Positions 40,420 to 46,484 of a stretch of DNA of 46,484 nt are shown in pieces (position 1 is the stretch's first letter; each line of letters starts with the position of its first letter). Location of the stretch: the NCBI GenBank assembly GCA_018970885.1, contig JAGWVL010000006.1, positions 1 through 46,484 of the forward strand. The letters are read 5' to 3'. This DNA is from Actinomycetales bacterium. GTDB lineage: Bacteria > Actinomycetota > Actinomycetes > Nanopelagicales > Nanopelagicaceae. The position numbers were made by a program, and so were the translations under genes. Below the pieces are notes generated by a model. That model did no database searches and was not told the DNA's origin. It worked only from the letters and a program-made list of their open reading frames with translations.

Positions 40420-41875
40420 CTAAATCTCCACTAATTCCAACAAGCGGTAATCCGCCACCTGGGTGTGCCGAACCACCAACTAGGTACAAACCTTTAATTG
40501 GTGAACGGTTCTTCGCACGCATAAATGCAGCACGTGCACCATTACTTGAAGTTCCATAAATCGCACCACCTGGAGCGTGAACAGCGGCCTCCAGATCCGC
40601 GGGTGTTCTAATAGTTAAAGATTCCAAGCGATCGCGAACAGAAATCCCACGCGCTTCAATTTGATCAATAATCGTATTGGCATAATTTCGGGCAAACTCT
40701 TTATCGCTCCAGTCAAATTGGCCATGGGTAGGAGCGTTTACTAGAACAAACCAGCCTTCAAGGGTTTCATCCTTACTCATAGATGGATCTTGTGGAGCAC
40801 AGATATAGATCGTTGGTTTCTCGACCGGCTTACCATGTACAAAAATGGCATCAAATTCGGCATCGTAATCCTCAGGAAACAATATTGTGTGGTGGCTAAG
40901 AACTTGTTCTGCATCTTTGCGCATACCTAGCAACAAACAGAATCCAGCTAATGAAACATCAGCCTTTTCAATGTTTTTACGGGCCTTCTTCAGGATGCGC
41001 TTATGGCCTTTGATTAACTTGTTATAGACCAAGGAAGAATCAGCATTTGCCACAACAGCATCTGCTTCAACAGCTGTTCCATCAGCAAGGATCACCCCTG
41101 TGGCCTTCTTGCCTTTGGTGGTGATCGACGCAACGGGGGAGTTCAAATGAAAAGTAACGCCAACATCTACCGCTCGTTGATACACCTTCTCAGTGAGCTG
41201 GCCAAGGCCACCCTTCACATGCCAAGCACCGAAACTCTCCTCAACAAATGCGATAGTCGATAACACCGCAGGTGCTTTGCGTGGATCTGACCCGCTATAT
41301 GTTGCATATCTATCCATGATGTAGCGAAGATGCTGATCCTTCAAAATCTCATCTGCATGATTACGTAGAGTCTTCCACGGCGCAATAATCTTCATATCCC
41401 GGATAAAAGATATTCGCTTTATTAGTGACAGAGGTGATTTCAACTCTGATTCAATAAAGGGACCACGACTAACATCCCACATAAGCTCAGCACGTCTCAT
41501 GATGCGATCCCATTGAGTAGCACTCTCTGCTCCAAAGGATTCATTGATCGCATCCAGCGTCTTCTTACGAGAAAGATTTGAAAACTTTACATTGCTGCCA
41601 TCTGCAAAACGATATTCAAAGGATGGATCAACAGATTTAATAGGACACACTAAGCCCATGGGCTTACCGGTACGCTGAAAGAAATCCTTATAGACAGCGG
41701 GCAGGGTCAGCAATGAAGGACCGGTATCAAATGCAACCTTGCCGATCCATTCGGTACGACACTTTCCACCTACTTGATCTGAAGCTTCATACAGAACAAC
41801 TTCGTGGCCGCCACGTGATAAACGTGCAGCAGCGGTCATACCGCCCATACCTGCACCGATCACCACGATCTTCAT
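40379..41875 (-). CDS. CrtI/CrtD-type carotenoid desaturase
   Basis: 498 residues from ATG 41875 (MKIVVIG); the ORF track adds six codons lying in the preceding gene. The FAD motif IVVIGAGMGGMTAAARLSRGGHEVVLYEA, AFDTGPSLLTLP and the C-terminal YLVGGSAHPGGGLPLVGISGDLVTEAI are typical of the phytoene desaturase superfamily. Grouped with CruF, CrtA and a glycosyltransferase, it most resembles a CrtD-type 3,4-desaturase of hydroxylated acyclic carotenoids. That role is inferred from context; a ketolase or second desaturase is possible. ATGA overlap with the glycosyltransferase gene. Confidence 0.82.
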   Translation of the reverse strand: MKIVVIGAGMGGMTAAARLSRGGHEVVLYEASDQVGGKCRTEWIGKVAFDTGPSLLTLPAVYKDFFQRTGKPMGLVCPIKSVDPSFEYRFADGSNVKFSNLSRKKTLDAINESFGAESATQWDRIMRRAELMWDVSRGPFIESELKSPLSLIKRISFIRDMKIIAPWKTLRNHADEILKDQHLRYIMDRYATYSGSDPRKAPAVLSTIAFVEESFGAWHVKGGLGQLTEKVYQRAVDVGVTFHLNSPVASITTKGKKATGVILADGTAVEADAVVANADSSLVYNKLIKGHKRILKKARKNIEKADVSLAGFCLLLGMRKDAEQVLSHHTILFPEDYDAEFDAIFVHGKPVEKPTIYICAPQDPSMSKDETLEGWFVLVNAPTHGQFDWSDKEFARNYANTIIDQIEARGISVRDRLESLTIRTPADLEAAVHAPGGAIYGTSSNGARAAFMRAKNRSPIKGLYLVGGSAHPGGGLPLVGISGDLVTEAIGYEKNARH

Positions 41876-42936
41876 ACTGTGCGACCTTTCCACATCACTG
41901 TTTTGCGCACTAAGTATGAGTAAACAATCAGGTAAATCAGTGCAACGATGGATATTGGATGCAACACACTGTCCAATACACGTCCGCGACTCTTAATGGC
42001 ACTTAATACTCGCGTTCCGACAATCGCTGCAAATCCCAGCCAGCCGTACGGATCACCCAATAGGCCCAGAATCAATGGGGCGATGCTGGTTGCAAAGAGA
42101 AAGGCAATAACAAAGATTGCACCGAGTAATGACCCAAAAGCTTTACTCAAAGACTTGCCATAGCCAGCCTCAATCTCACTCCATGATGAATACATCCGAG
42201 TCTCTGCAATATCTGATCCATTAATTACCGTTCCAGAAGATCCCTTCGCCATTAAAGAACGTGCCAAGAAAACATCATCGATCACCGCATCTTTAACGGA
42301 TTGGTATCCATCAACAGATTCCAAGGCAGAACGTTTAACAACAAAGAATTGACCATTTGCTACCGCCATTGATTTATTACGTGCACCTTCGGCATAGCGC
42401 AGCGGCACCGTTGTAAGCCAGGACCATTGCAGCAACGGTTGGATCAAACGCTCAGCAAAACTCTGCGCGATCTGACGAGGATATGGCGAGACAAAATCCA
42501 AGCGAGCACTATGCATCAGCGTCACCGCCTTGTTAATTGCATCATTTATTAATCGCACATCTGCATCAATTGAAACTAAAACCTCTTCATTGCTTGCCTC
42601 AAATAATTGCTGCAAGGCCCAGGTTTTTCCGATCCAACCATCGGCTAATGGAGCACCTTTGATTACGGTAAAGCGTTTGTCACCTGCAGTAAATCGTTGT
42701 AATAGTTCAAAGGTTGAATCCTCAGAGTTGTCATCTAAGAGATAAAAGTGAAATGGACCATCTTGCGCTGATAGGGTTGCAACTATCCCTTCAACATTTT
42801 CGGCCTCATTACGCATAGGCACAACCACACCTACAGAGTCCTGTAACTCAGAAATAGCTTTGGGCGTACGGATGTGCACAAAGTTAATTGCCGCGATCGT
42901 CAGCAAAGTAAGAGGAAGCAGGAAGAAGAGAATCAT
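41872..42936 (-). CDS. GT2 glycosyltransferase, probable carotenoid glycosyltransferase (CruG-like)
   Basis: 354 residues from ATG 42936. A GT-A domain with VVVPMRNEAENV, LLDDNSEDST, the DADVR metal site and DDVFLARSLM, flanked by one N-terminal and about three C-terminal membrane segments. This layout is seen in membrane GT2 enzymes such as CruG, which puts a sugar on hydroxylated carotenoids. The position between cruF and the crtD-like gene supports that role. It overlaps the desaturase gene by 4 bases and starts 7 bases after cruF. Confidence 0.83.
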   Translation of the reverse strand: MILFFLLPLTLLTIAAINFVHIRTPKAISELQDSVGVVVPMRNEAENVEGIVATLSAQDGPFHFYLLDDNSEDSTFELLQRFTAGDKRFTVIKGAPLADGWIGKTWALQQLFEASNEEVLVSIDADVRLINDAINKAVTLMHSARLDFVSPYPRQIAQSFAERLIQPLLQWSWLTTVPLRYAEGARNKSMAVANGQFFVVKRSALESVDGYQSVKDAVIDDVFLARSLMAKGSSGTVINGSDIAETRMYSSWSEIEAGYGKSLSKAFGSLLGAIFVIAFLFATSIAPLILGLLGDPYGWLGFAAIVGTRVLSAIKSRGRVLDSVLHPISIVALIYLIVYSYLVRKTVMWKGRTV

Positions 42937-42943
42937 CAAGGCT

Positions 42944-43747
42944 TTACGGTCTTCCGACCCATCGATTAAAGAAGTATGGAGTCAAGAGGACGCCAAGGAT
43001 TGCTCCGGAAAAGAGTGCGATCCCTGGGCGATCAAAGAAGAAGAGATTTCCGACAACCCCGGAAAACCAAGTCCAGAACAACATGACATCAGCTGCAATC
43101 AGTGATCCACCCACCTTGCGACGATCCCGCGGGGACAAAAAGTGCAGAATCGTCATTAGTACTATTGATGACAACAACCAACCAAAGGCATTGGATAATG
43201 GAATCTCAGGTTGGTAGGGAACATGTGCTCCTTTAACAACCCAGGTCCAACGACCAGCAGAAACCATAAGTGGATCTAAGAAAAGATCCCATGCAGTCAT
43301 AAGCAATGCTCCATACAAGAATACCCATGACTTACCGATTCTACGTGCTGCAACTAAACATGGATGAGCGATCATCACCCAAGCAAATGGAACAACTAAT
43401 GGAACGCTCAATAACTTTGGTCCTAATGTTGAAGAGTATGAGTATTCGCCAAATGGCCAACTTGTCGTTACTCCAATTTGTTCAATCACAAAACCGAAGA
43501 CAAGCGTGATTCCCAACAAGCTCCAACCGTAACGCGCACCAAAGGCTGCAATTCCATGAAGGAACATCGCAAGTGCGGCACAATAAACAGATGAGATAGT
43601 AATTACCTGCAGCGTTGTGCCATCTACTAATGGATATGCGATCTGCATCAAAATCGCTATGCCAAGTGCAACACCCATTACTTTGATCAAAAGGGGAGAT
43701 GCGCCACCTTTAGCCCGACGGCGGGGTGTGTAATGACGGATGGACAT
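42944..43747 (-). CDS. cruF: Carotenoid hydratase, CruF family
   Basis: 267 residues with about seven membrane segments. Signatures of the CruF / bisanhydrobacterioruberin hydratase family are visible: TTSWPFGEYSYSSTLGPKLL, a WDLFLDPLM stretch and the following W-rich GRWTWV. The family adds water to the terminal psi-end double bond of acyclic carotenes, giving the 1-hydroxyl needed for glycosylation. It begins with ATG behind CAGACT at six-base spacing, so it may also have its own promoter. The short basic N-terminus (HYTPRRRAKGG) faces the cytoplasm if positive-inside holds. Confidence 0.87.
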   Translation of the reverse strand: MSIRHYTPRRRAKGGASPLLIKVMGVALGIAILMQIAYPLVDGTTLQVITISSVYCAALAMFLHGIAAFGARYGWSLLGITLVFGFVIEQIGVTTSWPFGEYSYSSTLGPKLLSVPLVVPFAWVMIAHPCLVAARRIGKSWVFLYGALLMTAWDLFLDPLMVSAGRWTWVVKGAHVPYQPEIPLSNAFGWLLSSIVLMTILHFLSPRDRRKVGGSLIAADVMLFWTWFSGVVGNLFFFDRPGIALFSGAILGVLLTPYFFNRWVGRP

Positions 43748-43753
43748 AGGTTA

Positions 43754-43759
43754 AGTCTG
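43754..43759 (-). promoter_or_regulatory. -10-like element for cruF
   Basis: CAGACT on the minus strand, then six bases and ATG 43747; same spacing as the TAGACT promoters at 15457-15477. Confidence 0.3.
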
Positions 43760-43786
43760 CCTTATTCCATTTGCATAAGACAGTTA

Positions 43787-44437
43787 CTACAAAGTTCCGC
43801 GTACTTCATGCACAGCAAATCGAGCAAAAAGCTCCTCTGAATACCAGCGATAGGCAGAAGTATCTGCAATCGCCTTTTGATGCGCCGCACCCTTGTATGC
43901 AAACTCGCGAATCGCAGCCGCAGACTCCCACAGCGAAAAAGTCCCCTGTAGTCCAATAGGTGCTTCACCTATTCCAATCGCCGCAACCAAGCCCGGGGCT
44001 GACTTTAAAGAAACCGTTACAGGTGGCACCGAGCTCCAAAATCTAAAGTTCTGACGCCACTTTATGCGCGCACGAGTAATTGCTGCGACCTGTCCATCCC
44101 AATCTTTGGCGGTTGCAACAAATGGCTCTTTACCCGCCCACTTACCATTCGATGAAATCGGTTCCAGTACCGCACGAAACTCTGAAACTGAACCCTTGCG
44201 CCAACGCTTTACTACTGTTGATGAATCAAACCTTTCTATATCTTCAACCACTGCAACTAAACCCCACTGCAAGGCATTGGCATCGCTGGGCGTAAAGGTT
44301 TCGCCCCTACCTGTACCTAAAGATTTATGAAAAGAAACATTCTTATCTGCCTTGAGAAAGAATCGATCAAAGCCCATTGCAAAGATGGCATTGGCTATGC
44401 GTGATGGCTTAATTGTCCAAAAGTAAGCAACTATCAT
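43787..44437 (-). CDS. crtA: CrtA-like carotenoid monooxygenase
   Basis: 216 residues from ATG 44437; the ORF track adds 11 codons inside ybaK. Several blocks match spheroidene monooxygenase CrtA of purple bacteria in order: LGTGRGETFTP, GKWAGKEPF, AAITRARIKW...FRFW, IGIGEAPIGLQGTFSLWES and WYSEELFARF. CrtA puts a keto group at C-2 of acyclic hydroxylated carotenoids. Its neighbours cruF and the crtD-like gene supply such substrates. The ATGA overlap couples it to ybaK. Confidence 0.88.
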   Translation of the reverse strand: MIVAYFWTIKPSRIANAIFAMGFDRFFLKADKNVSFHKSLGTGRGETFTPSDANALQWGLVAVVEDIERFDSSTVVKRWRKGSVSEFRAVLEPISSNGKWAGKEPFVATAKDWDGQVAAITRARIKWRQNFRFWSSVPPVTVSLKSAPGLVAAIGIGEAPIGLQGTFSLWESAAAIREFAYKGAAHQKAIADTSAYRWYSEELFARFAVHEVRGTL

Positions 44438-44919
44438 TCGCCTACGACCATTGGTTGAGCACCGGTACATTCAAGTAACTCGGCAAAAGTTGTGGGATAA
44501 ACCGCATGTGGGTGGCCTGCAGCTGCCCACACAACCTCATAATCATTGAGCGCTTGATCAATCAAGATCGTAGCGGGGGAGAGCCAACCAATCGGTGCAA
44601 CGCCGCCGATTGAAAAACCTGACTTTTCCTTTACATAATCCGCATCTACCCGTACGAGTTTTTCGATACCTAAGTTCTTTGAAACTAATTCTGTGTCTAC
44701 GCGGTGACGACCACTTGTAATTATTAATAGGGGCGATTCATCTGGGAGTTTAAAGATTAGCGATGATGCGATCTGGCCAACTTCAATTCCTAATGCAGAG
44801 GCTGCTTCTTGAGCGGTACGTGCGCTATCGGAAAGTACGTGAACTTCGCCTGTTAACCCGTGTTGGGCAAGGGCGGCAATAACTCGCTTAACCGCAGCTT
44901 TTTCCTTTACGCCTTCCAT
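44434..44919 (-). CDS. YbaK/EbsC-type aminoacyl-tRNA deacylase
   Basis: 161 residues. Boxes of the YbaK/ProX fold: IASSLIFKLPDESPLLIITSGRHRVDTELVSKNLG, then IGGVAPIGWLSPATILIDQALNDYEVVWAAAGHPHAVYPTTFAELLE. The family removes wrongly attached amino acids from tRNA, for example Cys from tRNA-Pro; the exact specificity is not readable. It is the first gene of the crtA-cruF-GT-desaturase transcript, and its TGA overlaps the crtA ATG. TAATCT six bases before its ATG is a leaderless promoter candidate. Confidence 0.91.
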   Translation of the reverse strand: MEGVKEKAAVKRVIAALAQHGLTGEVHVLSDSARTAQEAASALGIEVGQIASSLIFKLPDESPLLIITSGRHRVDTELVSKNLGIEKLVRVDADYVKEKSGFSIGGVAPIGWLSPATILIDQALNDYEVVWAAAGHPHAVYPTTFAELLECTGAQPMVVGE

Positions 44920-44925
44920 GCTCCT

Positions 44926-44931
44926 AGATTA
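44926..44931 (-). promoter_or_regulatory. -10 element for the ybaK-crtA operon
   Basis: TAATCT on the minus strand, then AGGAGC and ATG 44919. AGGAG touches the ATG too closely for normal ribosome binding, so a leaderless start is more likely. Confidence 0.45.
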
Positions 44932-44946
44932 TCTGTTGAAGTGGGT

Positions 44947-44952
44947 TACCGT
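44947..44952 (+). promoter_or_regulatory. -10-like element for the MFS transporter gene
   Basis: TACCGT nine bases before ATG 44962, which would leave a leader of only about two or three bases. Confidence 0.3.
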
Positions 44953-44961
44953 TATCACTCT

Positions 44962-46176
44962 ATGACAACTGATTTATATGCCCTTGGAATTCGAGCCCGT
45001 AATGCAATCTACGCCTCATTCTTCTTTCTGGGATTTCTAGGACTTGCGTGGATTCCACGCATTCCTGAAATCAAAACATCGCTGGGATTAAGTGACGGGC
45101 AGTTTGGTTTAGTTCTCTTGGCCAGCACAGTTGGTTCAATCCCTGGTGCACAAATTGCAGGTCGTGCGGTGCATTCATATTCATCAAAGTTAGTAGTGCG
45201 CATATCAGGCGTTTTATTGCCGGTAGGAGTGTTTGTAGTTGGAATCGCTGACAGCGTTCAGGTTTTGCTTTTAGGTTTGTTTATCACTGGTTTTAATGTC
45301 TCATTCATGGACATTGCGATAAATGGTCAGGCGGTTGAAATTGAAAAGCACACGCAAGGCCGATGGATGTCGAGCTTCCATGGGTTATGGAGCATTGGCG
45401 CATTTGCTGCAACTTTAGTTGGTGGATTGGTGGCAAACTTCGTTTCTCCGCGCGATAACTTAATCGCGATCGCAGTTCTTGGGTTAATTGTTTTCCAATT
45501 TATTGCTCACTACCTGCTTCCACCAGAACATGATGGTCATCTGGGTGAACCTGGTAAGGATGATGCTGGAAAGGTCAAACTCTTTGGTAAAGAGTCGTTG
45601 ATTTTATGGGCGCTCGGAATTGGTTTGATGTGCGCATTAATTCCTGAAGGTGGTGCTTACGAGTGGAGCGGAATTCTGCTGCAGGATCACATGGGTATCG
45701 GCAAGGGATTAAATGCGGCAGCTGCAACTACATTTTCTTTAGCGATGATTGCCAGCCGTTTGTTGGGTGATCGTGCATTTGAAAAGTGGGGCCATGTAAA
45801 CACCGTTAAGTACGGTGGTTACTTTGGTGGTGGCTTATGGGGAATTGGGCTATTAGTTGGAATCTCTATTTCAGATACTTATCCAACGGCAGGATTAATA
45901 ATTGTCTGTTTAGGTTTTGGTGCGGCAGGTTTTGGAATGGGGCCATTCTTTCCAGCCTTTAACCTTGCAGCTGCATCGATTCCAGGAATTGCACCCTCTG
46001 TGGGCTTAGCTCGCGTGGGATTAATTGCAATCGCTGCTTACTTTGGCGGACCAACGATTATCGGATTAATCGCCGAAGTTACTTCGCTGCCGATTGCTTT
46101 TGCCTTCCCGGTCTTGCTCTATATGGTGGTGGGATTGCAATCCAAATACATCAAGGTACGTGAGATTAAGCAATAA
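44962..46176 (+). CDS. MFS transporter
   Basis: 404 residues from ATG 44962; the ORF track start lies 34 codons upstream, inside the divergent ybaK gene. About 12 membrane segments, opening with ASFFFLGFLGLAWIPRIPEIK, a WMSSFHGLWSIGAF segment and a central loop PEHDGHLGEPGKDDAGK. It resembles YbjJ-like MFS proteins; the substrate is unknown. It diverges from the carotenoid operon by 42 bases and converges on a TauE/SafE gene with an 11-base overlap. Confidence 0.86.
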   Translation: MTTDLYALGIRARNAIYASFFFLGFLGLAWIPRIPEIKTSLGLSDGQFGLVLLASTVGSIPGAQIAGRAVHSYSSKLVVRISGVLLPVGVFVVGIADSVQVLLLGLFITGFNVSFMDIAINGQAVEIEKHTQGRWMSSFHGLWSIGAFAATLVGGLVANFVSPRDNLIAIAVLGLIVFQFIAHYLLPPEHDGHLGEPGKDDAGKVKLFGKESLILWALGIGLMCALIPEGGAYEWSGILLQDHMGIGKGLNAAAATTFSLAMIASRLLGDRAFEKWGHVNTVKYGGYFGGGLWGIGLLVGISISDTYPTAGLIIVCLGFGAAGFGMGPFFPAFNLAAASIPGIAPSVGLARVGLIAIAAYFGGPTIIGLIAEVTSLPIAFAFPVLLYMVVGLQSKYIKVREIKQ

Positions 46177-46484
46177 TCCAGGTTTCAAGCAGGGTAAATG
46201 CAGCAATTGAGTACAACAAGAGTGCAAAGCCTTTACGCAGGATAGTGGGGTTCATTTGGCCACTCTTGATCGATGCAAAGCGAGCAACAATCACCGCTCC
46301 AATAGACATTGTGATCGGCACGGTCCACGTAACCTCTGACCAATTTTGGTAATGACCAAAGAATGCGGTGATTGAGTTAATTGCAATGATTGCAAGAGAT
46401 GTACCTGCGGCTTTTCCTTGTGGCACTTTGAAGAAGAGAACAAGAACGGGAATGGCCAGAAAGCCACCACCGATTCCAAATAAA
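46166..46484 (-). CDS. TauE/SafE family permease, C-terminal part (cut by window edge)
   Basis: About 105 residues of the C-terminal half. The frame continues past the listed ORF start to the right edge, adding LFGIGGGFLAIPVLVLFFKV, then PQGKAAGTSLAIIAINS and three or four membrane segments. The GIGGGFLAIPVL and GTSL boxes are typical of the second repeat of TauE/SafE (DUF81) transporters, which carry sulfite or organosulfonates in known cases. The substrate here is unknown. Confidence 0.85.
   Translation of the reverse strand, partial: LFGIGGGFLAIPVLVLFFKVPQGKAAGTSLAIIAINSITAFFGHYQNWSEVTWTVPITMSIGAVIVARFASIKSGQMNPTILRKGFALLLYSIAAFTLLETWIIA

Noticed and set aside
40379-41875. Calling the second CrtI-type gene a duplicate phytoene desaturase
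   Set aside because: It is well diverged from crtI and sits among hydroxyl-carotenoid tailoring genes, so a CrtD-type role fits better, though it is not proven.
1-46484. Mobile elements, prophage, toxin-antitoxin or defence islands
   Set aside because: No transposase, integrase, terminal repeats, restriction or toxin genes were seen; base composition and gene spacing look uniform throughout.

Overview
The window looks like a piece of a small, streamlined, low-GC actinobacterial chromosome. Actinobacterial hallmarks are a SepH homologue, a DUF7455 protein beside the principal sigma factor and a ParE-type topoisomerase, a SAM-IV-type riboswitch on metX, a class II DAHP synthase, divergent glgM/glgC genes, and an aroG...pknL...prenyltransferase...metF neighbourhood resembling that of Mycobacterium. 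Base composition is by eye in the mid-40s percent GC, intergenic gaps are tiny, and there are no mobile elements. Together with a carotenoid pathway, this suits a planktonic freshwater lineage such as acI / Nanopelagicales. That assignment is inference, not a database match.

Layout, left to right. 1-1573: the start of a Nudix hydrolase gene cut by the left edge (minus strand, absent from the ORF track), a secreted PKD-like protein and a DUF4192-type protein. 1578-2779: a SAM-IV-type riboswitch followed by metX. 2815-4760: sigA and a CDGSH iron-sulfur protein. 4757-7249: a DUF7455 protein diverging from parE. 7262-12226 (minus): psuG-psuK-parC-ABC-F. 12259-15449: a phosphodiesterase, sepH and an MFS transporter. 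15484-21912 (plus): an inositol monophosphatase, then rplS-lepB-rnhB-yraN-comM-dprA-era. 21909-25219: a DMT transporter plus the divergent glgM/glgC pair. 25216-29613: xylB, pfk, aroG, ogt. 29590-34266 (minus): threonine aldolase, DMT transporter, endonuclease IV, PASTA kinase. 34322-35468: a P-loop kinase and a PnuC-family transporter behind a TPP riboswitch. 35466-38929: crtE-crtI-crtB. 38952-40419 (plus): metF and a CDP-alcohol phosphatidyltransferase. 40379-44919 (minus): ybaK-crtA-cruF-glycosyltransferase-crtD-like. 44962-46484: an MFS transporter and the cut end of a TauE/SafE gene.

How the parts work together. crtE, crtB and crtI should make lycopene or a related acyclic carotene. The second block (CrtA-like oxygenase, CruF-like hydratase, glycosyltransferase, CrtD-like desaturase) should turn it into an acyclic, oxidised, glycosylated carotenoid. 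The TPP riboswitch marks the PnuC homologue as a probable thiamine importer (PnuT), and the overlapping P-loop kinase gene is a candidate for trapping or activating the imported vitamin. metX (SAM-IV riboswitch) and metF both serve methionine synthesis. pfk, glgC, glgM and xylB serve central carbon and glycogen metabolism.

The most notable features are: a ParC that stops exactly where its C-terminal DNA-wrapping domain should begin; the TPP-controlled pnuT-kinase pair; the split carotenoid cluster; a phosphofructokinase carrying the pyrophosphate-type residue pair; and a recurrent promoter architecture in which a TAnnnT-like -10 element sits 6-7 bases before the start codon, implying widespread leaderless transcripts. 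All eight convergent gene pairs meet within -41 to +16 bases, without recognisable terminators. I found no tRNA, rRNA, CRISPR array, insertion sequence or prophage, and no stretch over 300 bases lacks a gene.
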